Positions 49,785-61,361 of a stretch of DNA of 64,000 nt are shown here, piece after piece. The position numbers were made by a program, and so were the translations under genes. This DNA is from Myxococcales bacterium (GTDB taxonomy: Bacteria; Myxococcota_A; UBA9160; UBA4427). The stretch covers positions 1 through 64,000 of the forward strand of contig JAAZXM010000015.1 in NCBI GenBank assembly GCA_014240165.1, written 5' to 3'. The stretch's first letter is position 1. Every line of letters starts with the position of its first letter. The notes under the pieces are model-generated. The model searched no databases and was not told the origin of the DNA. It saw only the letters and a program-made list of their open reading frames with translations.

Positions 49785-51893
49785 TCAGAGCGTGGCGATC
49801 AGCGGCGCAATGAGGAGGCTGACAACGCTCATGACCTTGATCAGGATGGCAACTCCTGGCCCCGACGTATCCTTGAAGGGGTCGCCCACCGTGTCGCCGA
49901 TCACCGAGGCCTTGTGGGCTTCCGAGCCCTTGGGGTGTCCCGGCATGCCGCCTTGTTCGATGAACTTCTTGGCGTTGTCCCACGCGCCGCCCGCGTTGGC
50001 CATGAAGAGTGAGAGCGAGGCCCCCACCGCTACGGCTCCGGCCAACATGCCTGCGAGGGATGCAGGGCCGAGGATGAAGCCCACAGCCACCGGCGCGGCG
50101 ATCGCGACGGTTCCGGGCAGGATCATCTGGGCCAGGGCGGCCTTGGTCGCGATGTCGACGATCACCTTGCCCTCGGGCTCGGCGTTGCCCTCGCGCAGGC
50201 CGGGGATTTCGTTGAATTGGCGGATGATCTCCTGGATGATCGCCTGGGCGGCCTTGCCCACTGCGATCATGGTGCTGGCTCCCACCGCGTAGGGGAGACA
50301 GGCGCCAATGAGCAGACCCACCAGGATCGGCGCGTCATCGAGTTTGAGCACCATGGCGTCCAGGCCACTCTCCGCCCGCTTGTGGTTGACTTCGAGAACG
50401 AACGCGGAGAAGAGGCTGAGCACAGTGAGGGTGGCGGACCCGATGGCGAAGCCCTTGCCGATGGCCGCCGTCGTGTTGCCCACGGCGTCGAGTTCGTCGG
50501 TGATGGCGCGCACTTCCGGCCCCAGGGAGCTCATCTCGCTGATGCCCCCGGCGTTGTCCGCGATGGGCCCGTAGGCATCCACGGTCATTACGATGGCGGT
50601 TCCGGCGAGCATGCCCACGGCGCTCATGGCGATTCCGTAGAGTCCCATGCCTTCAGGCATCACCGCATTGGCGATAAAGCCCGCGCTGGCAACGATGAGC
50701 AGGGAAACCACGGTGCTCTCCATCCCCACCGAGAGTCCGCTGATGATGCCCGTGCCGGCACCGGTCTTGGAAGCTTCGGCCACCTTTTCGATGGGCGACC
50801 AGGCGGTGTAGTACTCGGTGACCAAGCCGATCATCCCGCCGCCGATGGCACCTGCGGCCAGGGCGTAGGTGACCGCCTGAACGACACCCAACATGGGCAT
50901 GACGATGAAGGCCACCACGCAGATGATCAAGGAGGGAATGATCAGCGCGGCGCGCAGCACGGCTGCTGGGCTGTTTTGCCGCAAAAGCCGGGCAATGAAA
51001 ATACAGACGATACTCACCAGCAAACCGAGGCCCGAGAGGAAGACGGGCAGAGTGACGGCCAACATGGTGGCGTCGTTGCCACTCAGGCCGTTGGTGAAGA
51101 GGCGCTCCACGTATTCGGTCTTGGCCGTGAGGGCAATCGCCATGGCGGCGACGATGGCGGCCACCAGGGACTCGTAGATATCCGCGCCCATGCCGGCGAC
51201 GTCGCCCACGTTATCGCCCACGTTGTCCGCGATGCCGCCGGGGTTGCGCGGATCGTCCTCGGGGATCCCCTCGACAACCTTGCCCGCGATATCCGACCCG
51301 ACATCGGCTGCCTTGGTGTAGATCCCGCCGCCGATCCGGGCGAAGAGGGCGATGGAAGATGCGCCCACCGCAAAGCTATGCAGCACGGTGCCGAGGTGCG
51401 GGTCTTCGCGGTAGAGGTAGTAGAGCAACCCGAGTCCGAGCAGGGCGGTGGCGGCCACGCAGAGTCCCATCACCGCGCCGCCGTCCAGGGCGGTCAGCAA
51501 GGCGTTGGGCTTGGAGCCCTCCCGGGCAGCCTGACTCGTCCGGACGTTGGCGTAAGTCGCCGCCTTCATGCCGATGAAGCCCGAGCCCAGCGAAAGGAAC
51601 GCACCGAGGACGAAGCACAGACCGGCCAGGATGCCGGTCCCCTCGGAGTCGAAGGCAAAATAGAGCAGGCCGAACACCGCCAGGGTGTAGATCGCGAGTA
51701 CCTTGTACTCCCGGGTCAGGAACGCCATGGAGCCCTCGCGCACGTAGCGCGCGATGAGGTTCATGGTTTCGGTGCCCTCGGGCAGGGCCTTCACGCGGAA
51801 GTAGAAAAAAGCCGCGACGGCCAGGCCGAGTAACCCCGCCCCAAGGGGCACCATGGTGAGTTGGTCGAGTAGTCCTGCGGTCATCAAATCCAT
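49785..51893 (-). CDS. hppA: Membrane-bound pyrophosphatase (K+-dependent signature)
   Basis: 16-TM type; [62 protein letters not shown]. Confidence 0.96.
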   Translation of the reverse strand: MDLMTAGLLDQLTMVPLGAGLLGLAVAAFFYFRVKALPEGTETMNLIARYVREGSMAFLTREYKVLAIYTLAVFGLLYFAFDSEGTGILAGLCFVLGAFLSLGSGFIGMKAATYANVRTSQAAREGSKPNALLTALDGGAVMGLCVAATALLGLGLLYYLYREDPHLGTVLHSFAVGASSIALFARIGGGIYTKAADVGSDIAGKVVEGIPEDDPRNPGGIADNVGDNVGDVAGMGADIYESLVAAIVAAMAIALTAKTEYVERLFTNGLSGNDATMLAVTLPVFLSGLGLLVSIVCIFIARLLRQNSPAAVLRAALIIPSLIICVVAFIVMPMLGVVQAVTYALAAGAIGGGMIGLVTEYYTAWSPIEKVAEASKTGAGTGIISGLSVGMESTVVSLLIVASAGFIANAVMPEGMGLYGIAMSAVGMLAGTAIVMTVDAYGPIADNAGGISEMSSLGPEVRAITDELDAVGNTTAAIGKGFAIGSATLTVLSLFSAFVLEVNHKRAESGLDAMVLKLDDAPILVGLLIGACLPYAVGASTMIAVGKAAQAIIQEIIRQFNEIPGLREGNAEPEGKVIVDIATKAALAQMILPGTVAIAAPVAVGFILGPASLAGMLAGAVAVGASLSLFMANAGGAWDNAKKFIEQGGMPGHPKGSEAHKASVIGDTVGDPFKDTSGPGVAILIKVMSVVSLLIAPLIATL

Positions 51894-52334
51894 CCTCTAT
51901 TTGTGCGTGACTTCTCACGCGCGTCTCTGCTTATCGATCCGCCTGATTCCCTGTCTGCGGCGTGACCCCAGGGCCTGTTCGAGCCCTGGCCTTGATTCGT
52001 TGTGATGTTGCGGTTGCGATGCTTCGTCGCCCAGCGGTCCGTCTCGTGAACCTTCGGCACACATGGGGCCATTCCGGGCTCCCGACCCGCGACGGTTCCC
52101 TCTTTCCCCTGATCTCTTCTCCAACCCCCGCCCAACTCCGCCTCGAGCCGGGCGATCCCTTGTGGGTGATTGCCATCAGGGAGTTGAGCCAGGAGGTGCG
52201 TGATCGTCCTTCGCCCGCTGCCCGACGTTCGGCCTGTGATCCGGGCTTCTTCGCGGATGTGATTTAGCGACTCGGGCGTTCTGAGGCAACCAAATCGCCT
52301 TGTTTTTTCGCCGGGTTGCGCTCTGAGAGGCCCC

Positions 52335-53132
52335 TCAGAGGCCCGCTGTGCTCCAGGCTGCGATTCCCGCGTAGCGCACCACCAGATAGGCCGCGACGCC
52401 GGTGAGAACGGTCTTGTAGAGCACCAGGAAGCTGGCTTCGCTTACAGCGGAGAGCAGGCGCGTGCCGATGGCGGTTCCCGCCACCACGCACAGGCAGAGC
52501 AGGCCGAGCAGGCCGCTCCACTCGGGAAAAGTGAAGCCCGCCACCCCGAAGACGACGATCTTGACCGCATGTCCGGCCAATTGGCAGGCGGCCTTGGTGC
52601 CCACGATGGCGAAGCGCGTGAGGCCCAGATTGAGGAAAAAGGGGGCGATGAGCGGGCCGGTGGCTCCGAAGGTCACGTTGACCACCCCCACCACGGCCCC
52701 GAGCCCGAAAAAGCGGAGTGCCGGATTGGTTTCGCCCGGATGCGTGCCCAGGAGCAGCCACGCCGGCCGCCAGGTGGAGAGCAGGACGAAGACGCCGATC
52801 AGGGCGCGGGCGCCGCCCGGCGGAATCGTTTCGGCCAGTTGCAGGCTGACCCAGCCCAGGGGAGCCAGGGGGAGGGCGTAGCGCCAGAGGATCGACCAAT
52901 CGACGTGGCGGCGTTGGGCGACGGCCCGGGTTCCATTGGAGACCAATTGCACCACGGCGTGGAGGGGAATCGCCACCAGGGGTTCCAGGAAGACCAACAT
53001 CAGGGCGAGCAGGGTGATGCCGCCCCCCATGCCGACGATGGCCGAGAGGATCGAGGTGAGGAGCGCGGCGAGGGACAAGAGTCCGACGATCGCCGGGTCG
53101 AGTCCGCCCAGGGAGAGTGCGCCCAGATCCAT
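52335..53132 (-). CDS. TSUP (sulfite/organosulfonate exporter) family membrane protein
   Basis: Multi-TM; SAIVGMGGGITLLALMLVFLEPLVAIPLHAVVQLVSNGTRA. Confidence 0.85.
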   Translation of the reverse strand: MDLGALSLGGLDPAIVGLLSLAALLTSILSAIVGMGGGITLLALMLVFLEPLVAIPLHAVVQLVSNGTRAVAQRRHVDWSILWRYALPLAPLGWVSLQLAETIPPGGARALIGVFVLLSTWRPAWLLLGTHPGETNPALRFFGLGAVVGVVNVTFGATGPLIAPFFLNLGLTRFAIVGTKAACQLAGHAVKIVVFGVAGFTFPEWSGLLGLLCLCVVAGTAIGTRLLSAVSEASFLVLYKTVLTGVAAYLVVRYAGIAAWSTAGL

Positions 53133-53211
53133 GGACGCGGGTATAGGTCATTCCTCCGCCTCGCCGCTACGGCGCCCGCAGCGCGTTCCATGCGTCTCCG
53201 GGACGCCCGCT

Positions 53212-54624
53212 ATGCTCGCGGGCGTGACCGAAAATCACGGCTCAGCCCATCCTCGCGATCGCCTGGTGCGGGAACTTTCCCTGGTCGACGCCGCGATGCT
53301 GGTGGTCGCTTCAGTCATCGGGGCGGGCATCTTCTTTACCCCGGGCCAGGTCGCCCAACTTCTCCCGGCACCGGGCTGGATCATGGCGGCTTGGGTGGCC
53401 GGGGCCCTGCTCTCCCTGGCCGGCGCCCTGGCCAACGCCGAACTCGGGGCGATGTATCCCCGGGCGGGGGGCGACTACGTCTATTTACGCGAGGCCTTTC
53501 ACCCGATCGCGGGTTTCCTGGTGGGCTGGCTCACGTTCTTCGCCATCTACGCGGGCACGATCGCGGCCCTGGCCTCCGCTTTCGCCGAGGGCGTGGGCGA
53601 GCGGATGGGCTGGGGGGAGGGCGGGGTCCTGCTTTGCGCGCTGGGGATCACCGTGGGGGTCTCGGCGATCAATTATGTCGGGGTTCGCTGGGGGGCCCGT
53701 GCGAACAACATCACCTCGCTGTTCAAGATCCTGGCACTCCTGGCCTTCGTCGTCCTGGGCCCCCTGATGGGCACGGGCGATCCCGCTCGGCTCGCAGTGA
53801 CCGCCGAACCCGGATCCATCACGTGGGTCGGCTTCGGCCAGGCCCTCTCGCCGATTCTCTTCACCTATCTGGGTTGGAACGCGTCGGTTTACGTGGCCAG
53901 CGAGATCCGCTCGCCTGGCCGCAACGTGCCGCGATCCCTCTTCCTGGGTCTCGGCCTTTGCGCGGGCATCTACCTTCTGGTCAATGCGGTCTACCTCTAT
54001 GCGCTCCCGATGGCGTCGCTCCAGGCGGCGACCGATACCGGGACGGCGGCGGGTCTTGCCCTTTTCGGCCCGGAGGCGGGGGCACTGATCGGGATCTTCG
54101 TGCTGGTTTCGGTGCTGGGAACCCTGAATGCCACAGTCCTGGTGGGCCCCCGCATTGCCTACGCGATGGCGCTGGACGGTCTCTTCGTCGGCCGCGCCGA
54201 TCGGGTCCACGGGGCCTTTCGGACGCCCTCCACCGCCATCGTCATCCAGGGCATCGTCGCCGCCGGGCTCCTGCTGGTTCTTCGCAGTTTCCCCGCGGCA
54301 TTGGGCTTTACGGTCTTTGCCATCGTGCTCGCCACTCTGGCCGATGTGCTGGCCCTCTACCGGCTTCGCATTCGCCAGCCCCATCGCCCGCGACCCTACC
54401 GGGCCTGGGGCTATCCCTGGGTGCCGGGCCTCTATGGGGTGGCCAACGGGGCGATCGCCGTGGCGATGCTGATCGGGAACCCGCTCGAATGTCTGCTGAG
54501 CGTCGGCATGCTGGCGGCGGGCCTGCCCTTCTACGCCTTCTTTGTGGCGGGCCGACGGCCGACGGGCCAAAATGCGGAGCCCGGCAGCGAGAATGAGCCC
54601 ACGGAGCCGTCCTTCGATGACTGA
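53212..54624 (+). CDS. APC superfamily amino-acid permease
   Basis: [77 protein letters not shown]; start 53212 (ATG) or 53224 (GTG). Confidence 0.88.
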   Translation: MLAGVTENHGSAHPRDRLVRELSLVDAAMLVVASVIGAGIFFTPGQVAQLLPAPGWIMAAWVAGALLSLAGALANAELGAMYPRAGGDYVYLREAFHPIAGFLVGWLTFFAIYAGTIAALASAFAEGVGERMGWGEGGVLLCALGITVGVSAINYVGVRWGARANNITSLFKILALLAFVVLGPLMGTGDPARLAVTAEPGSITWVGFGQALSPILFTYLGWNASVYVASEIRSPGRNVPRSLFLGLGLCAGIYLLVNAVYLYALPMASLQAATDTGTAAGLALFGPEAGALIGIFVLVSVLGTLNATVLVGPRIAYAMALDGLFVGRADRVHGAFRTPSTAIVIQGIVAAGLLLVLRSFPAALGFTVFAIVLATLADVLALYRLRIRQPHRPRPYRAWGYPWVPGLYGVANGAIAVAMLIGNPLECLLSVGMLAAGLPFYAFFVAGRRPTGQNAEPGSENEPTEPSFDD

Positions 54625-55828
54625 GTTTCTACCGCGCCACGATTTCAATAAGTTGAACCGGCTGCCGCCCTATGTGCTCTCGGAGGTGACCGACCTGACC
54701 CGGGCTGCCCGGCGCAACGGGGAAGACATCGTCGATCTGGGCATGGGAAACCCGGATCTTCCGACCCCGCCCCATGTGGTGGAGAAAATCGTCGAGGCCG
54801 CGCGGGATCCGCGCAATCACCGCTATTCGTCCTCCCAGGGGATTCCGAACCTGCGCGTAGCCGTGACCGAGTGGTACGACCGCCGGCATGGCGTGAAATT
54901 GGACCCCGACCGGGAGGCCATCGCGGTCATCGGCGCCAAGGAGGGGCTCAGTCATTTCGTCTTGATGACCATCGGCGCCGGGGATGTGGTGCTGGTGCCC
55001 GACCCCGCCTACCCGATTCACCAATACTCGGTCATCATCGCGGGCGGGGATCTGCGCACGGTTCCCCTCACCGGAGCCCAGGATTTCTTCGCCAATCTCG
55101 AAGAAGCGGTGAGCCTGACCTGGCCCCGGCCGAAAATGCTGATTCTCTCGTTCCCCGCCAATCCCACCACCCACGTGGTGGACGTCGCCTTCTTCGAGCG
55201 CGTGGTGGATTTCGCGCGAACCCATAACCTGATGGTCCTTCACGATTTCGCCTATGCCGAGGTGGCCTTCGACGGTTGCAAGCCTCCCAGTATCCTGGAG
55301 GTCCCCGGTGCCAAGGAAATCGCCATCGAGTTCGTGTCCCTGTCCAAGAGTCACTCCATGGCGGGCTGGCGCGTGGGTTTCGCGTGCGGAAATCCCGAGA
55401 TGATCCACGCCCTGCGCAGGATCAAGAGTTACCTGGATTACGGCATGCCCCAGGCGATTCAGATCGCAGCCATCACGGCGCTGCGGGGTCCCCAGGACTG
55501 CGTGGAGGAAAATGCCGAGGTCTACCGCGAGCGGCGCGACGTCTTGATCGACGGACTCGGCCAGGAAGGCGAGGGGCAATGGCTGATCGAGAAACCCCGG
55601 GCCACGATGTTCGTGTGGGCGCCGATTCCGGCGCCCCTTGAGTCCCTGGGCTCGTTGGAGTTCTCCAAATTGCTGCTGCGCGAGGCCAAGGTCGCGGTTT
55701 CTCCGGGGATCGGCTTCGGGAAGAGCGGGGAAGGGTTCGTGCGTTTCGCCCTGGTGGAGAATAAGAACCGGATTCGGCAGGCCGCCCGGGGCATTCGCCG
55801 ATTTCTCAAACAAGCAAGAGAGGCCTAG
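54617..55828 (+). CDS. PLP-dependent aminotransferase, alanine/AlaC-like
   Basis: [52 protein letters not shown] (PLP Lys); upstream of hom. Confidence 0.88.
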   Translation: MTEFLPRHDFNKLNRLPPYVLSEVTDLTRAARRNGEDIVDLGMGNPDLPTPPHVVEKIVEAARDPRNHRYSSSQGIPNLRVAVTEWYDRRHGVKLDPDREAIAVIGAKEGLSHFVLMTIGAGDVVLVPDPAYPIHQYSVIIAGGDLRTVPLTGAQDFFANLEEAVSLTWPRPKMLILSFPANPTTHVVDVAFFERVVDFARTHNLMVLHDFAYAEVAFDGCKPPSILEVPGAKEIAIEFVSLSKSHSMAGWRVGFACGNPEMIHALRRIKSYLDYGMPQAIQIAAITALRGPQDCVEENAEVYRERRDVLIDGLGQEGEGQWLIEKPRATMFVWAPIPAPLESLGSLEFSKLLLREAKVAVSPGIGFGKSGEGFVRFALVENKNRIRQAARGIRRFLKQAREA

Positions 55829-55836
55829 GGGTCGGC

Positions 55837-57177
55837 ATGGCGGTCAAGAGCGGGCGCAGTATTGGAGTGGGACTCATCGGTTTCGGCACCATCGGAACCG
55901 GGGTCGTGAAAGTTCTTGCCCAGAACGCTGCGGTGATCGAGCAGCGCCTGGGTTTCCCGTTGAAGATGGTGGCCATCGCGGATCTCGATACCGAGACCGA
56001 TCGCAAGGTCGACCTCGAGGGCGTTCGCTTCGACTCTGACGCCGAGGGCCTGATCGCCGCCCCGGACGTGGATATCGTGATCGAATTGGTGGGCGGCTAC
56101 GAGGTGGCCAAGCGCTTCATCCTCGCCGCAATCGCCGCCGGAAAGCCCGTTGTCACCGCGAATAAGGCGCTGCTGGCCCTTCACGGCAAGGAAATCTTCG
56201 CCGCGGCTGAGGCGGCGGGGGTGGACGTCGCTTTCGAGGCAGCGGTGGGGGGTGGCATTCCGATTCTTCGATCGCTTCGTGAAGGGCTCTCGGCCAATCA
56301 CATCGACAGCGTTCTGGGGATCCTCAACGGCACCACCAACTACGTACTCACCGAGATGGAGCGCACCGAGGAGGACTTCGAGGTGGTGCTCAAGCGGGCC
56401 CAGGAGTTGGGCTACGCCGAAGCGGATCCGACTTTCGATGTGGACGGCATCGACGCAGCCCACAAACTCGCGCTGCTCACCGCCATGGCTTTTGGGGCCG
56501 AACTCACCTACGAGCAGATCCCCACCGAGGGCATCCGACAACTCATGCCCATCGACTTCGAATTGGCGCGAGATTTCGGTTACAAGATCAAGCTGCTGGG
56601 GATCGCCAAATGTCGCCGGGAAGACGACGGCGTCGAGTGCATCGAAGCCCGGGTTCACCCCACCATGGTGGCGGCGGGCAGTATGCTGGCCAACGTGGAC
56701 GCCGCCATGAACGCCATCGAGGTTCGGGGAGACGCTGTGGGGCCGACCCTCTATTACGGTGCGGGCGCGGGGGAGATGCCGACCGCCAGCGCCGTGGTGG
56801 CCGATCTGATCGAGATTGCCCGGGAACTCCAACGCGGCGGTTCGGGCCCTGTGGCGCCGCTCTCCTATCTGCCGCATCACCTGGTGCCCAAGCCCCTGGT
56901 GGGTCTTGAGGAACTGAGCGGGCGCTTCTATCTGCGTTTCACTGCCGCCGACGAACCCGGGGTGCTGGGCCGAATCGCGGGCGCGCTGGGCGATGAGGGG
57001 GTGGGGATCCAGTCGGTCGTTCAACAGGGGGGAGCCGATTCCCCGGGATCGGTCCCGATTATCGTTTTGACCCACGAGGCCAGTGAGGCCGGGCTGGCCG
57101 CGGCTCTCGCGCGAGTGGACGACGAGCGCGAAGTGACGGCGCCCACCGTCGTGGTCCGCATCGAGGAGGGTGAATAA
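55837..57177 (+). CDS. hom: Homoserine dehydrogenase with ACT domain
   Basis: [36 protein letters not shown]-terminal [38 protein letters not shown]. Confidence 0.97.
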   Translation: MAVKSGRSIGVGLIGFGTIGTGVVKVLAQNAAVIEQRLGFPLKMVAIADLDTETDRKVDLEGVRFDSDAEGLIAAPDVDIVIELVGGYEVAKRFILAAIAAGKPVVTANKALLALHGKEIFAAAEAAGVDVAFEAAVGGGIPILRSLREGLSANHIDSVLGILNGTTNYVLTEMERTEEDFEVVLKRAQELGYAEADPTFDVDGIDAAHKLALLTAMAFGAELTYEQIPTEGIRQLMPIDFELARDFGYKIKLLGIAKCRREDDGVECIEARVHPTMVAAGSMLANVDAAMNAIEVRGDAVGPTLYYGAGAGEMPTASAVVADLIEIARELQRGGSGPVAPLSYLPHHLVPKPLVGLEELSGRFYLRFTAADEPGVLGRIAGALGDEGVGIQSVVQQGGADSPGSVPIIVLTHEASEAGLAAALARVDDEREVTAPTVVVRIEEGE

Positions 57178-57179
57178 CC

Positions 57180-58529
57180 ATGGCCGCTCAGCCCAAAGGC
57201 CAGGCCTGGTTCGAGAGCCTCGCCGACCCCTCGGAGCGCTACGGACTCGACGAGATCGTCTATACCGACCAGAGCGGCGGGCTTCTCCAGGTCGTGCACG
57301 ACATGGACGCCCTCAAAGAGCGTTCGGCGGATGAATGGAAGCAGCTTTTTGATCAGCGAGCCCGGCGCACCGAATGGCCCTATGGCTCCGGGGTCTGGGG
57401 CAAGAAGGAATGGGTTCTGCCCGATATCAAGCCCGACAACGTGGTGTCCATGTACGAGGGCTACACGAATCTTTTCTGGGCCGAGCGCTACGGGCGGGAG
57501 ATCGGGCTCAACGATCTTTGGATCAAGCTCTGCGGCAACTCCCATACCGGAAGTTTCAAGGATCTGGGGATGACGGTTCTCGTATCTCAGGTCAAGGAGA
57601 TGATCGCCCAGGGGGCGGAGATTCCCGCCGTGGCGTGCGCGTCCACCGGGGATACCTCCGCGGCGCTGGCCGCCTATGCGGCGGCGGCCTCGATTCCCTC
57701 GGTGGTCTTCCTGCCCCGGGGAAAGATTTCCCTCGCCCAACTGATTCAGCCCGTGGCCAACGGGGCCATCGTTTTCGCGCTGGATACGGATTTCGACGGC
57801 TGCATGAAGATCGTCCGGGAGGTTTCGGAACGCGACGGGGTCTATCTCGCGAACTCCATGAACAGCCTGCGGATCGAAGGTCAGAAGACGGTCGGGATCG
57901 AAATCCTGGAGCAACTCGATTGGAACGTTCCCGATTGGATCGTGATTCCCGGAGGCAATCTCGGCAACGTGTCGGCCCTCGCCAAGGGACTCGACATGCT
58001 GCTGGACCTCGGCCTGATCGACCGCAAACCCCGCATCTGCGTGGGGCAGGCCCAGGCGGCGAACCCGCTCTACCTCGCCTACAAGAAGGATTTCGAGGTC
58101 TTTGAACCCATTGCGGCGCGCCCCACGGTGGCTTCGGCGATCCAGATCGGCGACCCGGTTTCCCGGGATAAGGCCATCGATGCCCTCCGGCGCTATGACG
58201 GGGTGGTGGAGGAGGCCAGCGAGGCGGAAATCGTCGAGGCCTGCGCGGCAGCGGATCGCACGGGGCTCTTCAACTGCCCCCATACGGGAGTGGCCCTGGT
58301 CGCCATGCAGAAATTGCTGAAGAGCGGTCAGATCCACAAAGACGAAAAGGTCGTGGTGGTCTCGACTGCACATGGCCTCAAGTTCACGGACTTCAAACGC
58401 GATTATCACGAGATGACGCTCGAGGGTCCGTCCCCGCTGCACGCCAACCCTCCGATCGAGTTGTCCGCGCGCTATGACGATGTCCGGGATCGGATGCTGC
58501 GAGAGATTGATCTCCGGTTCGGGAGTTGA
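57180..58529 (+). CDS. thrC: Threonine synthase
   Basis: [56 protein letters not shown]. Confidence 0.95.
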   Translation: MAAQPKGQAWFESLADPSERYGLDEIVYTDQSGGLLQVVHDMDALKERSADEWKQLFDQRARRTEWPYGSGVWGKKEWVLPDIKPDNVVSMYEGYTNLFWAERYGREIGLNDLWIKLCGNSHTGSFKDLGMTVLVSQVKEMIAQGAEIPAVACASTGDTSAALAAYAAAASIPSVVFLPRGKISLAQLIQPVANGAIVFALDTDFDGCMKIVREVSERDGVYLANSMNSLRIEGQKTVGIEILEQLDWNVPDWIVIPGGNLGNVSALAKGLDMLLDLGLIDRKPRICVGQAQAANPLYLAYKKDFEVFEPIAARPTVASAIQIGDPVSRDKAIDALRRYDGVVEEASEAEIVEACAAADRTGLFNCPHTGVALVAMQKLLKSGQIHKDEKVVVVSTAHGLKFTDFKRDYHEMTLEGPSPLHANPPIELSARYDDVRDRMLREIDLRFGS

Positions 58530-58533
58530 GTGA

Positions 58534-61350
58534 TTGAAACTCGCTCTCGTGGCGGCCCTGATGGCGACAGCGACCCTGGGCCAGTCGGGCAATGGCTGGC
58601 AGGAAACGCTGGATGATGTGGTGCGTGGCGTGGTCGTGCTGCGCGTCAACTCGCCGAGGGCCTTCGACGGGCAGAGTCCGGGCTAAGCCACCGCGACCGG
58701 CTTCGTTGTGGATGCCGAACAGGGACTGATTCTCACCAATCGGCACGTGGTGACCACCGGGCCGGTGGTGGCCGAAGCGGTGCTTCTCGATAACGAGGAA
58801 GTACCGGTTCAGGCGGTCTATCGCGATCCGGTTCACGATTTCGGGTTCTTTCGATTCGATCCGAAGGATGTCGAGTTCATGAAGCTCCGGGAACTCGAAC
58901 TCGCCCCGGAGCGGGCCCGGGTGGGGCGGGAAATTCGAGTGGTGGGAAACGACGCCGGCGAGAAACTCGCGATCCTGCCGGGCACCATCGCTCGCCTGGA
59001 TCGCCGCGCCCCGGATTATGGGCCGGAATCCTGGAACGACTTCAATACCTTCTACATCCAGGCGGCCTCGGGGACCTCCGGCGGATCGTCGGGCTCTCCC
59101 GTGGTGGATATCGACGGCAAGGTGGTGGCCATCAACGCCGCGGGCAAGCGAACCGCGGCGTCGAGTTTCTTCCTGCCTCTCGATCGGGTCAAGCGCGCCT
59201 TGGACCTGTTGAGACGAGGCGAGCCTGTCTCTCGCGGGACGCTTCAGACTGTTTTCAGCTATCAGCCCTACGACGAGGTCAGGCGCCTGGGCGTGCGTCG
59301 ATCAACCGAATCTGCCGCCCGCAAGGCCTTCGCCGAAGGGACGGGCATGATCGTCGTGGGCGAAGTGGTACCCGAGGGCCCGGCGGACGGGATTCTCGAG
59401 CCGGGCGACGTGGTGGTTCGCATCAACGAGAAAAGGGTCGGGGGCTTTATCGACCTCGAAGCCGTTTTCGATGAGTCGGTGGGCGAGCAGGTGCGCTTGG
59501 AAGTCGAGCGGGGAGGCGAACCCCTGAGCCTGGAGGTCCAGGTGGATGACCTCCACGCCCTGATTCCTTCGGATTACGTGGAGGTGGGTGGGGCGGTGCT
59601 GAATCCGCTGTCCTACCACATGGCGCGCAATTACTCGGTGCCCGCCCGGGGCGTCTACCTGGCCAACCCCGGTTTCATGTTCTCCCGTGCCCGGTTGCCC
59701 CCGGGTTCCGTGTTGACCGGCGTAAACGGTGTGCCCACCCCGACCCTGGACGTTTTCGAGGCCGAGATGGCCCAATATCCGGAAGGGGAGCGCGTGCCCA
59801 TCCGCTTCCATCTTCTGAGCAACCCCCGAGCACCGGGGGTTGGGGTGGTTCGTATTTCCCGGCGCTGGTTCTCCATGCAGCACTGCGCCCGGAACGATTC
59901 GACGGGTCGCTGGCCCTGCGAGGTGTCTCCCGAGGCTCCCCAGGCTTGGCCACCTGAACCGGCCACCACCAAGATGGAGACCGAGGGGCCCCGGGCGGTT
60001 GAAGCCCTGGCGCCTTCCCTGGTTTTGGTGACCTACGATATTCCGTTCCTGATCGACGGGGTCCATCACGATCGTTTCATCGGGACCGGTCTCGTCGTGG
60101 ACGCTGAGAGGGGACTCGTGGTGGTGGATCGGGAAACCGTTCCCGTCGCCTTGGGACAACTTTCCCTGACCTTCGGCGCCTCGGTGGAGGTTCCGGGTGA
60201 AGTCGTTTACCTGCATCCCGAACATAATTTCGCCGTGGTCCGCTATACGCCCGAACTGCTGGGAGATTCTCCGGTGCGCAGCGCTCGCTTCCGAGACGAT
60301 GAAATCGCCGCGGGGGATCCCGCTTGGCTGGTGGGCATGTCCAGTGACCAGCGCATCGTCTCGAGGGAAACCCGGGTCGCCCGGCGTGAGCCCGTCTCCC
60401 TGCCGCCGCCCTTTCCGCCTCGCTTTCGCGACAGCAATGTCGAACTCATCATGCTCGAGGATACGACGCCCACCGTCGGCGGGGTTTTGGCCGATCGAAA
60501 GGGCCGGGTGCGTGCGCTCTGGGCCTCTTTCTCCCTGGGCGAAGGCATGGGCGCCGAGGAGTTCTTTGCGGGTATTCCGTCCCGCACGATTCAGGAAGTG
60601 GTCGCGGTCCTGCGCAGGGGAGAACCGGTCCGGTGGCGTTCGCTCGGAGTGGAACTCAGGCCGCTGACCTTGGCGGAAGCCCGCAGCCGCGGCCTTTCCG
60701 ATGCCCAGGCCCGGCTGCTCGAAAAACACGATCCCAAGGGCAGGCGAGTGCTCTCCGTCCTGCGCGTGAGCGCGGGCAGCCCGTCTGCGAAGTTGCTGCG
60801 CGCAGGCGATCTGCTGCTCTCGGTGGACGGGCAAGCGGTGACTCGCTTCCACGAGGTGGAAGTGGCCTCCATGCGGGACGAAGTGGTGTTGAGGGTGCTT
60901 CGCGAGGGCCGGGAACTCGAACTCACCGTGCCCACCGAGGCGCTCTCGGGAGACGGGACCGGGCGCGGCGTACTCTGGGCCGGCACCCTGCTGCAGAAGC
61001 CTCCGCCCGCCCTCGCGCGGGATCACTCCCTGCCGCGCAGCGGCGTCTACATCGCGCGTTATTGGTTCGGCTCTCCCGCGAATCGCTACGGACTGAACGC
61101 GACAAGCCGCATCATCGAGGTGAACGGCGAGCCGACCCCCGACCTCGACCGCTTCCTGGCGGCGGTGGCGGACACGCCGGATCGAGGCTCGGTCCGGCTG
61201 AAAATGCTCGATCTCGAGGGCCGCACCCGGGTCAAGACCCTCAAACTCGATCTCGAATACTGGCCCACCTGGGAACTGCTGCGCGGGCCGAACGGTTGGG
61301 AGCGGGTTCGGATCTCGGCGCCCCCGGGTGAGAAAGCGTCATCTCCCTAG
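58534..61350 (+). pseudogene. Nma111/Deg7-type trypsin-like protease with PDZ domains; interrupted by in-frame TAA at 58684-58686
   Basis: TTG start with GGGAG SD gives signal-peptide-like [21 protein letters not shown], then [49 protein letters not shown]...; first protease keeps H (TNRHVV), D (HDFGFFRFD), S (GGSSGSPVVD); second protease-like half lacks H and S. ORF track lists only 58708 onward. Confidence 0.75.
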
Positions 61351-61361
61351 CAGCGGGCGGG

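Noticed and set aside
50217-51833. 538-aa plus-strand ORF opposite hppA
   Set aside because: His/Gly/Asp-rich composition typical of an antisense shadow of a membrane protein gene; hppA on the minus strand is certain.
52569-54596. 675-aa plus-strand ORF overlapping the TSUP gene and the permease in another frame
   Set aside because: Both real genes are clear membrane families; this frame is low-complexity Gly/Arg/Pro shadow coding.
58684-58686. Programmed recoding (Sec or Pyl) at the in-frame stop
   Set aside because: The stop is TAA; known Sec and Pyl recoding uses TGA and TAG, and no flanking element was seen.
59302-61026. 574-aa minus-strand ORF opposite the Nma111-like gene
   Set aside because: Antisense shadow; no signal peptide or domain pattern.
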